Assembly (NCBI GenBank): GCA_934621665.1
Contig: CAKTUT010000043.1
Span: forward strand, 1 to 11,206
Reading direction: 5' to 3'
Length of the DNA: 11,206 nt
DNA from: an uncultured Oscillospiraceae bacterium
GTDB lineage: Bacteria > Bacillota > Clostridia > Oscillospirales > Oscillospiraceae
Positions within the stretch are counted from its first letter, which is position 1. Each line of letters starts with the position of its first letter. A model generated the notes under the pieces. The model was not told where the DNA came from and made no database searches. It saw only the letters and a list, made by a program, of their open reading frames with translations. This document shows, piece by piece, positions 1 through 6,650 of the stretch. The translations under genes were made by a program, and so were the position numbers.

Positions 1-40
1 CCCGGATACGCAGTGCACATCCGAGACATTGTAAGGCAAT

Positions 41-1069
41 TTATTTTACTGTATCAAAGCGATAGATCGTTGTCTCTCGGTATTCCTCGCCCGCCTTTAA
101 CACGGCGGATGGGAAATTTTCGTGGTTCACCGCATCGGGATAATGCTGCGTCTCCATGCAGAATGCGCCGCGGCGCACGTATTGCTTTCCATCCTTATAC
201 ACGCCCGGTGTCAGGAAATTCGCCGTATACAGCTGCACACCCTCCAGCGTTGTCTCCACTGTCATACGGATGCCGCTCTTCTCGCCCACAGCCTCCGCCA
301 CGCGCCGCAGGCCGCTGCCATTCAAGCAGAAGTTCTGGTCATAGCCGCCTGCGTAGGCAATCAGCGCGTCGTCAATGTCGCGTCCGATGGGCTTTGGCAT
401 GCGGAAATCCATGCACGTGCCTGCCACCGCGCGAATCTCGCCCGTGGGGATGGACGCGCCGTCCGTCGGCGTAAACGAGTCCGCATCAATCCGGAGCATA
501 TGTCCCAGCACGTCGCCGCTGCCCGCGCCGTTGAGGTTAAAATAGCTGTGGTTCGTCAGATTGCAGACCGTGTCGCCGTCGGCACGCGCGCTGTAGTCGA
601 TGCGCAGGCCGCTGCCGCCGTCGATAGAATAGCGCACCGCAATTTCGATATCTGCCGGGTAGCCCTCCTCGCCATCGAGCAGCCGCGTGCGCAAAAGGAC
701 GCTCTCGTCCATTGTCTCGGCAATCTCCCATACTTTTTTGTCAAGGCCGCACAGACCGCCGTGCAGCTGATTCCTGCCCTCGTTTGCACTCAGCGTATAG
801 CGCTTGCCGTTCAGCGTAAACGCCGCACCGCCGATGCGGTTGGCGCAGCGGCCAACCACCGCACCGATGTAGCCCTCGCCATGCACATAGCCGTCCAGAT
901 CGTCGTGTCCAAGGCACACGTCCGTCCATACGCCCTTTGCATCCGGCGTCAGAATGCGCTGAACCGTTGCGCCATAACTCAAAATCGTCGCCGAAAGGCG
1001 TTCCGCTTTCAGCGTAATCGCCTTGACCGGCGTACCGTTCAGGCTTCCGAATTCCCGTATCTCAACCAT
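41..1069 (-). CDS. galM: Aldose 1-epimerase (mutarotase), GalM family
   Basis: Predicted 342-aa cytoplasmic enzyme interconverting alpha and beta anomers of aldoses such as galactose or glucose, usual length for the family. Family landmarks seen: NRIGGAAFTLNG near residue 77; LHGG with His103; the TNHSYFNLNG motif with the likely general acid His174; GGYDQNF with Asp244; METQHYPDAVN with the likely general base Glu306. The start is set at 1069 (MVEIREFG) because an AAGGAGG site lies about 7 nt upstream; an in-frame ATG at 1123 would add 18 residues without homology and lies inside the promoter. It stands alone, divergent from the aromatic operon, so no sugar pathway context is visible. The substrate sugar cannot be told from sequence. 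No defects seen. Confidence 0.95.
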   Translation of the reverse strand: MVEIREFGSLNGTPVKAITLKAERLSATILSYGATVQRILTPDAKGVWTDVCLGHDDLDGYVHGEGYIGAVVGRCANRIGGAAFTLNGKRYTLSANEGRNQLHGGLCGLDKKVWEIAETMDESVLLRTRLLDGEEGYPADIEIAVRYSIDGGSGLRIDYSARADGDTVCNLTNHSYFNLNGAGSGDVLGHMLRIDADSFTPTDGASIPTGEIRAVAGTCMDFRMPKPIGRDIDDALIAYAGGYDQNFCLNGSGLRRVAEAVGEKSGIRMTVETTLEGVQLYTANFLTPGVYKDGKQYVRRGAFCMETQHYPDAVNHENFPSAVLKAGEEYRETTIYRFDTVK

Positions 1070-1121
1070 GCTGTGTCCTCCTTGCACCCGCCATATGCGG
1101 GCGATTGTTTTTCTGTTTTTC

Positions 1122-1130
1122 ATTATACCA
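1122..1130 (-). promoter_or_regulatory. Extended -10 promoter of galM
   Basis: On the minus strand the string TGGTATAAT is a perfect TATAAT preceded by the TGn extension. No good -35 hexamer is found 16-18 nt upstream, which extended -10 promoters tolerate. Transcription would start near 1115, leaving about 45 nt before the galM start codon at 1069. Inferred from sequence only. Confidence 0.6.
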
Positions 1131-1204
1131 CATTTTTCTCATCGCGCCACGACTCTTTTTTCGCAGAAAATGCTGATTTTTCAGTCAATCCTCCAATTGA
1201 ACCA

Positions 1205-1233
1205 TTGACTTTTCATGCACACTGCTATACAAT
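1205..1233 (+). promoter_or_regulatory. Sigma-70/SigA promoter of the aromatic amino acid operon
   Basis: A -35 box TTGACT (1205-1210) and a -10 box TACAAT (1228-1233) are separated by exactly 17 nt, close to the housekeeping consensus. Transcription is expected to begin near 1240, about 25 nt before the leader peptide start codon. It is the only strong plus-strand promoter seen before aroF. A 6-bp inverted repeat straddles the -10 box (separate entry). Confidence 0.75.
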
Positions 1234-1241
1234 AAAGCAGT
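1221..1241. promoter_or_regulatory. Possible operator: ACTGCT-N9-AGCAGT inverted repeat over the -10 box
   Basis: ACTGCT at 1221-1226 and its exact reverse complement AGCAGT at 1236-1241 flank 9 nt that include the -10 box and end at the predicted transcription start. A 21-bp dyad in this position could be a repressor site acting in addition to attenuation. It is short enough to arise by chance, and no cognate regulator is visible in the window. Confidence 0.25.
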
Positions 1242-1264
1242 AAATTTCATTTTGAGGTATTACC

Positions 1265-1318
1265 ATGAACCGTTCGATTATTTTCGCATATTTTTATTAC
1301 TTTACTATCTCGATATAG
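1265..1318 (+). CDS. Phe/Tyr-rich leader peptide of the aro operon attenuator
   Basis: A 17-codon reading frame gives MNRSIIFAYFYYFTISI, followed by tandem in-frame stops TAG TAA (1316-1321). Residues 7-13 read FAYFYYF: three Phe and three Tyr codons within seven. There is a GAGG ribosome binding site at 1254-1257, 7 nt before the ATG. The gene lies just downstream of the operon promoter and immediately upstream of mutually exclusive hairpins ending in an intrinsic terminator, as in the classical enterobacterial pheA and trp leaders. The peptide presumably has no function after synthesis; the speed of its translation reports charged tRNA-Phe and tRNA-Tyr. It has no Trp codon, although chorismate also feeds Trp synthesis. 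Functional status is inferred from architecture, not shown. Confidence 0.85.
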   Translation: MNRSIIFAYFYYFTISI

Positions 1319-1328
1319 TAAAGGTAAT
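1296..1328 (+). promoter_or_regulatory. Protector (1:2) hairpin of the attenuator
   Basis: RNA positions 1296-1300 pair with 1324-1328 (ATTAC/GTAAT) and 1301-1308 pair with 1315-1322 (TTTACTAT/ATAGTAAA). This gives 13 bp with a single bulged G at 1323 and a 6-nt loop. The 5' strand lies inside Tyr-Tyr-Phe codons of the leader peptide, and the 3' strand covers its stop codons and the first part of the antiterminator strand. A ribosome stalled on the aromatic codons would prevent this hairpin; an untranslated leader would form it and favour termination. Confidence 0.7.
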
Positions 1329-1375
1329 TTGTGATGCGTAAAAACAGATTCAGGTTCTGCTGCGGCACAGATTAC
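1324..1375 (+). promoter_or_regulatory. Antiterminator (2:3) helix of the attenuator
   Basis: Positions 1324-1338 can pair with 1361-1375: 14 of 15 positions pair (three by G-U), with one A-G mismatch at 1334/1365 and a 22-nt loop. The downstream strand is the 5' arm and loop of the terminator, so this helix and the terminator cannot coexist. The upstream strand overlaps the 3' strand of the protector hairpin, so those two also compete. This is the three-way switch expected of ribosome-mediated attenuation: stalling at Phe/Tyr codons leaves 1324-1338 free to form it and permits read-through into aroF. Confidence 0.7.
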
Positions 1376-1397
1376 ATTCTGTGCCGCTTTATTTTTT
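1362..1397 (+). terminator. Attenuator terminator (3:4) upstream of aroF
   Basis: A 10-bp perfect stem, GCGGCACAGA (1362-1371) with TCTGTGCCGC (1378-1387), closes a 6-nt loop. It is followed directly by a T-rich run TTTATTTTTT (1388-1397), a textbook Rho-independent terminator. It lies between the leader peptide and aroF, 20 nt before the aroF start codon, so it can only serve as a regulated terminator of the operon it precedes. Confidence 0.9.
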
Positions 1398-1416
1398 GCC
1401 GCAGGAGGAACCCATC

Positions 1417-2418
1417 ATGATTGTCATTTTAAAACACAACGTCACCGACGAAAAGCGCGACCGTCTGATCGACTGGCTGAAAAGCCGCAATCTCGGCGTC
1501 CATGTCTCTGTCGGTGCGTATCATACGGTGCTCGGCCTGATCGGCGACACCGCCAGCCTTGATATGGATCTCATCGCCAGTCTTGACATCGTTGAATCCG
1601 TCAAGCGCGTTACCGACCCCTTTAAGTGCTGCAACCGCAAGTTCCATCCTGACGATACCGTCATCACCGTGGGCGATGCCAAAATCGGCGGCGGCAACTT
1701 TGCCGTGATCGCAGGTCCATGCTCGGTTGAGTCAGAAGAACAGATTGTCTCAGTTGCACAGGACGTCAAGCGCGCGGGCGCGCAGCTGCTGCGTGGCGGC
1801 GCGTTCAAGCCCCGCACCTCGCCCTACGCATTCCAGGGCCTGCAGGCCGACGGCCTGGAGCTGCTAAAAATCGCGCGGCAGGAGACGGGGCTTCCCATCG
1901 TAACGGAAATCATGAGCGTCAGCACGATTGATCTCTTCCTTGACGTGGACGTGATTCAGGTTGGCGCACGCAATATGCAGAACTTTGATCTGCTCAAAGA
2001 GCTTGGCCGTCTCAATAAGCCGATTTTGTTAAAGCGCGGCCTTGCAAACACGATGAAAGAGCTTCTCATGAGCGCCGAGTACATCATGGCCAGCGGCAAC
2101 GAGCAGGTCATTTTGTGCGAACGTGGCATCCGCACATTTGAAACCTACACGCGCAACACGCTCGACCTGTCGGCTGTGCCGATGCTGCACGAGCTGAGCC
2201 ATCTGCCCGTTGTGGTTGACCCCAGCCATGCCACCGGCATTTCCCATCTGGTCGCGCCCATGGCGCTGGCCGGTGCGGCGGCAGGTGCGGACGGCCTGAT
2301 GATTGAGGTGCACAATGACCCGCTCCATGCGCTGTCAGACGGCGCGCAGTCGCTGACCCCGGCGCAGTTCTACCCGCTGATGGAAAAGGTGCGCAAGGTG
2401 CGTGAGGTGCTGGCATGA
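1417..2418 (+). CDS. aroF: 3-Deoxy-7-phosphoheptulonate (DAHP) synthase, type I-beta with N-terminal regulatory domain
   Basis: 333 aa. Condenses phosphoenolpyruvate with erythrose-4-phosphate, the first committed step of the shikimate pathway. Residues 1-70 match the ferredoxin-like domain that confers Tyr/Phe feedback inhibition on Thermotoga-type enzymes. The barrel domain shows IAGPCSVES (98-106), [18 protein letters not shown] (124-141), GARNMQNF (183-190), KRG (206-208), CERGIRTFE (234-242) and DPSHATG (268-274). Likely metal ligands are Cys102, His271, Glu297 and Asp308. The start at 1417 has AGGAGG at 1403-1408, 8 nt upstream; an upstream GTG at 1381 lies in the terminator and is rejected. 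First structural gene of the operon, under the Phe/Tyr attenuator. Its stop overlaps the tyrA start by 4 bp. Confidence 0.96.
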   Translation: MIVILKHNVTDEKRDRLIDWLKSRNLGVHVSVGAYHTVLGLIGDTASLDMDLIASLDIVESVKRVTDPFKCCNRKFHPDDTVITVGDAKIGGGNFAVIAGPCSVESEEQIVSVAQDVKRAGAQLLRGGAFKPRTSPYAFQGLQADGLELLKIARQETGLPIVTEIMSVSTIDLFLDVDVIQVGARNMQNFDLLKELGRLNKPILLKRGLANTMKELLMSAEYIMASGNEQVILCERGIRTFETYTRNTLDLSAVPMLHELSHLPVVVDPSHATGISHLVAPMALAGAAAGADGLMIEVHNDPLHALSDGAQSLTPAQFYPLMEKVRKVREVLA

Positions 2419-3248
2419 CGATCGGAATTGTCGGTCTCGGTCTGATCGGCGGCTCATTTGCCAAGGCGTATCACGCCGCCGGGTGGCAGGTGTTCGCGCA
2501 CGACGTTGACGCATCCACGCTCTCCTTTGCCCAGATGGCCGGCGCGGTTGACGCGCCGCTGACCATGGACAACCTTGCATCGTGTGATCTGGTTCTTATC
2601 TGCGTCTATCCGCAGGCAGCGGTGGACTATCTGCGCGCCGCCGCGCCGCACATCGGCAAGAAACCGGTTGTCATCGACTGCTGCGGCACAAAGCGCGTCG
2701 TGTGCGACGCGTGCTTCCCGCTGGCGAAGCAGTACAGCTTTACGTACCTTGGCGGCCATCCCATGGCCGGTACGCACAACTCCGGCTTTAAATACGCGCG
2801 TGAAAATCTGTATCACGGCGCACCAATGGTCATCGTCCCGCCGCGCTATGATGATATCACGCTTTTGCAGCGCGTCAAGGATCTGCTCACGCCGGCAGGC
2901 TTCGGCAGCATTTCCGTCACCACCGCGGACGAGCACGACGCGATGATCGCCTTTACCTCGCAGCTGGCGCATGTGGTGTCAAATGCATATATCAAGAGTC
3001 CTACCGCAGGTTCACACAAAGGCTTTTCCGCCGGAAGCTACAAGGATATGACGCGCGTGGCATGGCTCAACCCGCAGATGTGGGCGGAGCTGTTTCTGGA
3101 AAACCGCGACTATCTGCTGCACGAGCTCGACATTCTGGCAGAAAATCTTAACCGCTACAGCGAGGCGCTGCGCAAGGAAAACCTCCCGGAGCTGATACAG
3201 CTTCTGGACGAGGGTCGGCGGCGCAAGGAGGAGGTAGACGGACGATGA
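2415..3248 (+). CDS. tyrA: Prephenate dehydrogenase
   Basis: 277 aa. Oxidatively decarboxylates prephenate to 4-hydroxyphenylpyruvate with NAD(P)+, the tyrosine branch. The N-terminal Rossmann fold shows GLGLIGGS (7-14) and an acidic Asp30 after the second strand, favouring NAD+. The catalytic region shows GGHPMAGTHNSG (113-124), TSQLAHVVS (181-189, with the likely catalytic His186) and GSYKDMTRVA (207-216). The helical dimerisation region follows to the end. There is no C-terminal ACT domain, unlike B. subtilis TyrA, so direct tyrosine inhibition through that module is not expected. The ATGA overlap with aroF (2415-2418) and a GAGG at 2404-2407 indicate translational coupling. Arogenate use cannot be excluded by reading. 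Confidence 0.94.
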   Translation: MTIGIVGLGLIGGSFAKAYHAAGWQVFAHDVDASTLSFAQMAGAVDAPLTMDNLASCDLVLICVYPQAAVDYLRAAAPHIGKKPVVIDCCGTKRVVCDACFPLAKQYSFTYLGGHPMAGTHNSGFKYARENLYHGAPMVIVPPRYDDITLLQRVKDLLTPAGFGSISVTTADEHDAMIAFTSQLAHVVSNAYIKSPTAGSHKGFSAGSYKDMTRVAWLNPQMWAELFLENRDYLLHELDILAENLNRYSEALRKENLPELIQLLDEGRRRKEEVDGR

Positions 3249-4306
3249 AAACCATTCACGTTACCGCGTCAAAATCATATGACGTTTTGATCGAAGATGG
3301 ACTTCTTGACCGCTGCGGCGAACAGATTGCGTGCGTCTGCCGCTGCCAGACGGCGGCAGTTGTGGCCGACGATACGGTTTTTGCACTCTATGGTGAGCGC
3401 GTGTGCCAGAGCCTGACCGCCGCCGGAATCCGCGTAGTCTGTCACACATTCCCGCACGGCGAGGGCTCGAAAAATCTGCTGGAATACGCAAAGATTCTGA
3501 ATTTTCTGGCTGACGCCCGCCTGACGCGCACCGATACGGTTGTGGCGCTTGGCGGCGGCGTGACGGGCGACCTTGCAGGCTTTGCTGCGGCAACCTATCT
3601 GCGCGGCATCGGCTTTGTCCAGCTCCCTACCACACTGCTTGCCGCAGTTGACTCATCGGTCGGCGGCAAGACTGCCATTGATCTTCCGGCAGGAAAAAAT
3701 CTGGCAGGCTTCTTTTATCAGCCGGATCTTGTTCTGTGCGATCCGGACACGCTGTCTACGCTCCCGGAGGAAATCTTCCGCGACGGCTGCGCCGAAGTGG
3801 TCAAATACGCGGTGCTGGGTTGCCCGGCGCTATATGAAATTCTGAAAACACAGCCGCTTCGCGGCGAGGCGCTGGAGAACGCCATCGCGCTTTGCGTGGC
3901 ACAGAAGCGCGACGTTGTAAACGCGGACGAATTTGACCGCGGCCAGCGTCAGCTCTTGAACCTTGGTCACACGTTCGGCCACGCGGTTGAGTCATGCAGC
4001 CGCTTTACCGTCTCTCACGGCAGGGCTGTGTCCATCGGCATGGCCATGATGGCGCGTGCCGCCAGAGAAAAGGGCTTTTGCACGCAGGAAACGGTTGATG
4101 AGATTCTCGCGCTGCTTGCGCGCTTCTCGCTCCCGACCGAGTGCCACTACCCCGCCGATATGCTGCTTGGCGCAATGCTGGCCGACAAGAAAATTGCAGG
4201 CAGCACAATTCACCTGATCGTTCCCGAAGCCGTTGGCCGCTGCCGCATCGAAGCGGTTTCGGTTGACGCGCTTTCCGACTGGCTTTGCGCCGGAGGCGCA
4301 GTATGA
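3245..4306 (+). CDS. aroB: 3-Dehydroquinate synthase
   Basis: 353 aa, normal length. Converts DAHP to 3-dehydroquinate using NAD+ and a divalent metal (shikimate step 2). Motifs: ALGGGVTGDLAGFAAA (101-116) for nucleotide binding; LPTTLLAAVDSSVGGKTAID (127-146), the substrate and phosphate signature; DGCAEVVKY (180-188) with metal ligand Glu184; LNLGHTFGHAVE (238-249) with His242; SHGRAVSIGM (257-266) with His258. The start overlaps the tyrA stop as ATGA (3245-3248), with a purine-rich AAGGAGGAGG at 3225-3234 upstream. Ends in a 4-bp overlap with aroA. No anomalies. Confidence 0.97.
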   Translation: MKTIHVTASKSYDVLIEDGLLDRCGEQIACVCRCQTAAVVADDTVFALYGERVCQSLTAAGIRVVCHTFPHGEGSKNLLEYAKILNFLADARLTRTDTVVALGGGVTGDLAGFAAATYLRGIGFVQLPTTLLAAVDSSVGGKTAIDLPAGKNLAGFFYQPDLVLCDPDTLSTLPEEIFRDGCAEVVKYAVLGCPALYEILKTQPLRGEALENAIALCVAQKRDVVNADEFDRGQRQLLNLGHTFGHAVESCSRFTVSHGRAVSIGMAMMARAAREKGFCTQETVDEILALLARFSLPTECHYPADMLLGAMLADKKIAGSTIHLIVPEAVGRCRIEAVSVDALSDWLCAGGAV

Positions 4307-5562
4307 ACGTCACCGTAAGTGCCGCGCCCGTTTCGGGCAGCGTGCGCGTACCGTCGTCAAAGTCGCAGCTGCACCGGCTTTTGATTGCAGCCGCGCTCGG
4401 CGATGCGCCGGTTACCATCGCTTATTGCGGTCTTTCGGCCGATATCCGCGCCACCGCCGACTGCCTGCGCGCGCTGGGTGCGGAGATTGCGCTTTCGGAT
4501 GAGACGATTCTTGTCCGCCCGATCACACACGTCCCTGACGGCATCTGTACGCTTCCCTGTGGTGAAAGCGGCTCGACGCTTCGCTTTTTGCTGCCGCTTT
4601 GCGGCGCACTCGGCGCTAAGGCTGTTTTTCAGATGGAGGGGCGGCTTCCCGAACGGCCGCTTGCGCCGCTGGACGATCAGCTTCGGCTGCATGGAATGCA
4701 GCTTGCGCAGCATGGCGCGCAGTTGCATGTGTCCGGGCGTCTACGGCCCGGAGGCTTTATGCTTCCCGGCAACGTCTCGTCGCAGTATCTGACCGGACTT
4801 CTTCTCTCTCTGCCGCTCTTAACGGATGCCAGCACGCTCACCGTCACCGGCCGGCTGGAATCCGCGCCATATGTCGCCATGACCGAACAGGTGTTGGCGC
4901 AGTCGCAGCTGCAAATCGAAAAAACGCCGGACGGCTGGCGCATTCCGGGCACGCAGCGCTATGCGCTTCCTGCGCACTGCACCGCCGAGGGCGACTGGTC
5001 ATCTGCCGCCGCGCTGCTCTGCATGGGCACACTCTCGCCGCAGGGCGTGACGGTTGACGGTCTGAACCCCAGTTCTGCGCAGGGCGACCGCATGATCGCT
5101 GCGCTTCTGCGCCAGTTTGGTGCAGATGTCACATGGGACGCGCAGCGCCTCACCGTGCGGCGCAGCGCGCTGCATGGCATCCTCCGCATTGACGCATCGC
5201 AGATTCCCGACCTTGTGCCTGTCCTCGCGGCGCTGGCCGCGTGTGCAGACGGCACAACCGAGATTACAAATGCCGCGCGTCTGCGGCTGAAAGAGTCCGA
5301 CCGCCTTGCCACAACCGCCGCCATGCTGAACGCGCTTGGCGCGGATGTCACTGAACAGCCGAACGGCCTTGTAATTCATGGCCGCGCGCAGCTTATGGGC
5401 GGCACAGCCGACGCGTTTGGCGATCACCGCATCGCCATGGCTGCCGCCGCTGCGGCCTGCGCCTGTGCACAGCCGGTCACGATTACCGGCGCACAGGCCG
5501 TTCAAAAATCCTATCCGCGCTTCTGGGACGATCTACAGAAGCTGAAAGGAGGCGCGCTATGA
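4303..5562 (+). CDS. aroA: 3-Phosphoshikimate 1-carboxyvinyltransferase (EPSP synthase)
   Basis: 419 aa. Transfers the enolpyruvyl group of PEP to shikimate-3-phosphate (step 6). Motifs: VPSSKSQLHR (16-25) with Lys20, Ser21 and Arg25; PCGESGSTLRF (85-95), the PEP/glyphosate loop, here in a GESGST form rather than the enterobacterial GNAGTAMRP; NVSSQYLTG (157-165); IPDLVPVLA (301-309) with the likely catalytic Asp303; LRLKESDRL (327-335); FGDHRIAMA (372-380); VQKSYPRFW (400-408). The start at 4303 makes an ATGA overlap with aroB and has CGGAGG 6 nt upstream; the ATG at 4285 would add six residues with no homology. The loop variant may affect glyphosate response, which is not predictable here. 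Confidence 0.97.
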   Translation: MNVTVSAAPVSGSVRVPSSKSQLHRLLIAAALGDAPVTIAYCGLSADIRATADCLRALGAEIALSDETILVRPITHVPDGICTLPCGESGSTLRFLLPLCGALGAKAVFQMEGRLPERPLAPLDDQLRLHGMQLAQHGAQLHVSGRLRPGGFMLPGNVSSQYLTGLLLSLPLLTDASTLTVTGRLESAPYVAMTEQVLAQSQLQIEKTPDGWRIPGTQRYALPAHCTAEGDWSSAAALLCMGTLSPQGVTVDGLNPSSAQGDRMIAALLRQFGADVTWDAQRLTVRRSALHGILRIDASQIPDLVPVLAALAACADGTTEITNAARLRLKESDRLATTAAMLNALGADVTEQPNGLVIHGRAQLMGGTADAFGDHRIAMAAAAAACACAQPVTITGAQAVQKSYPRFWDDLQKLKGGAL

Positions 5563-6650
5563 GCAGCGTCTATCATGGCGGCGCTTTGACGCTGTCCATT
5601 TTTGGACAGTCGCACGCCCCGGCCATCGGCGTAAGCATCGACGGCCTGCCCGCAGGCTTTCCGATTGATTTTGACGCGCTGGCGCGCTTTCTTGCGCGCC
5701 GCGCGCCGGGCAGCAGTCCGCTCTCCACGCCCCGCAAGGAGGCTGACGCGCCGGAGTTTCTCTCCGGTCTCGCAGCCGGCAGGACATGCGGCGCGCCGCT
5801 GGCCGCCATCATCCGCAACACCAACACCCGTTCACAGGACTATGATGCGCTGCGCGCCATTCCCCGTCCTGGCCACGCGGATTACACCGCTCAGGTCAAA
5901 TACGGCGGCTATCAGGACGTTGCGGGCGGCGGACACTTCTCCGGCCGCCTGACCGCGCCGCTTTGCATTGCGGGCGGCGTCTGCCTGCAAATGCTGGCCG
6001 CGCGCGGTGTCCGGATTGCGGCGCGCATTGTTTCCATTGCGGACGTGACCGACGAATCGCCGTTCGGCGATTTTGACGTGCTGCACGCACGCAGCTTCCC
6101 GGTATCGGATCTGCAAGCTGGTGCGCAGATGCAGGAGGCCATTCTGGTGGCAAAGTCGGCTGGCGATTCCGTCGGCGGCGTAATTGAATGTATGATTACC
6201 GGCACACCGGCGGGTCTCGGCGAACCGATGTTCGGCGGGATGGAAAACCGCCTTTCTCAGCTGCTTTTCGCCATCCCTGCCGTCAAGGGCGTGGAATTTG
6301 GCGCGGGCTTCGGCGCTGCAAAGCTGCGCGGCAGCGAAAACAACGACCCGTTTACTGTAGACGGCAGCAGGCTTGTCACCACGACAAACCACGCGGGCGG
6401 CATTCTCGGTGGCATCACAACCGGTATGCCCATCGTCCTGCGCGCGGCATTCAAGCCCACGCCGTCGATTGCGCTGACGCAGAAAAGCGTAGACCTGCGC
6501 ACAATGGAACAGACCGACCTGCGCGTACAGGGGCGGCACGATCCGTGCATTGTCCCGCGCGCTGTCCCCTGCGTTGAGGCCGCTGCGGCCATCGCCGTCC
6601 TTGACGCCATGCTGGAAGCACAGAAAACGGAGGTTTTTTCATGGAATTAA
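5559..6650 (+). CDS. aroC: Chorismate synthase
   Basis: 363 aa. Anti-1,4-elimination of phosphate from EPSP to give chorismate, requiring reduced FMN (step 7). Seen: IFGQSHAPAIGVSIDGLPAG (14-33) with His19; RRAPGSSPLSTPRKEAD (47-63); RPGHADYTAQVKYGG (103-117) with His106; GGGHFSGRLTAPLC (123-136); GRHDPCIVPRAVP (325-337). The GQSH and GGGHFSGRLTAP forms replace the more usual GESH and RSSARETA; I recall the same variants in clostridial AroC proteins, so this is a lineage variant rather than damage. ATGA overlap with aroA; AAAGGAGG at 5545-5552, 6 nt before the start. Its 3' end overlaps pheA by 10 bp. Confidence 0.96.
   Translation: MSSVYHGGALTLSIFGQSHAPAIGVSIDGLPAGFPIDFDALARFLARRAPGSSPLSTPRKEADAPEFLSGLAAGRTCGAPLAAIIRNTNTRSQDYDALRAIPRPGHADYTAQVKYGGYQDVAGGGHFSGRLTAPLCIAGGVCLQMLAARGVRIAARIVSIADVTDESPFGDFDVLHARSFPVSDLQAGAQMQEAILVAKSAGDSVGGVIECMITGTPAGLGEPMFGGMENRLSQLLFAIPAVKGVEFGAGFGAAKLRGSENNDPFTVDGSRLVTTTNHAGGILGGITTGMPIVLRAAFKPTPSIALTQKSVDLRTMEQTDLRVQGRHDPCIVPRAVPCVEAAAAIAVLDAMLEAQKTEVFSWN

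Noticed and set aside
1070..1123. Upstream start for galM adding 18 residues
   Set aside because: The upstream ATG overlaps the TATAAT box, and AAGGAGG is placed correctly only for the start at 1069.
122..1243. Long plus-strand open frame (373 codons) opposite galM
   Set aside because: It is the antisense shadow of galM, with low-complexity Ala/Arg-rich translation, no ribosome binding site and no recognisable motif.
1240..1416. T-box riboswitch upstream of aroF
   Set aside because: No AGGGTGGNACCGCG-like T-box sequence or stem I/AG-bulge features are visible, and the short translated leader with three competing helices explains the region better.
1381..1416. GTG start for aroF at 1381
   Set aside because: It lies inside the terminator hairpin without a ribosome binding site; AGGAGG at 1403-1408 points to the ATG at 1417.
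5559..6650. Degenerate chorismate synthase because of the altered GQSH and GGGHFSGR motifs
   Set aside because: The frame is intact and full length, both key histidines are present, and I recall the same variants as normal in clostridial AroC proteins.
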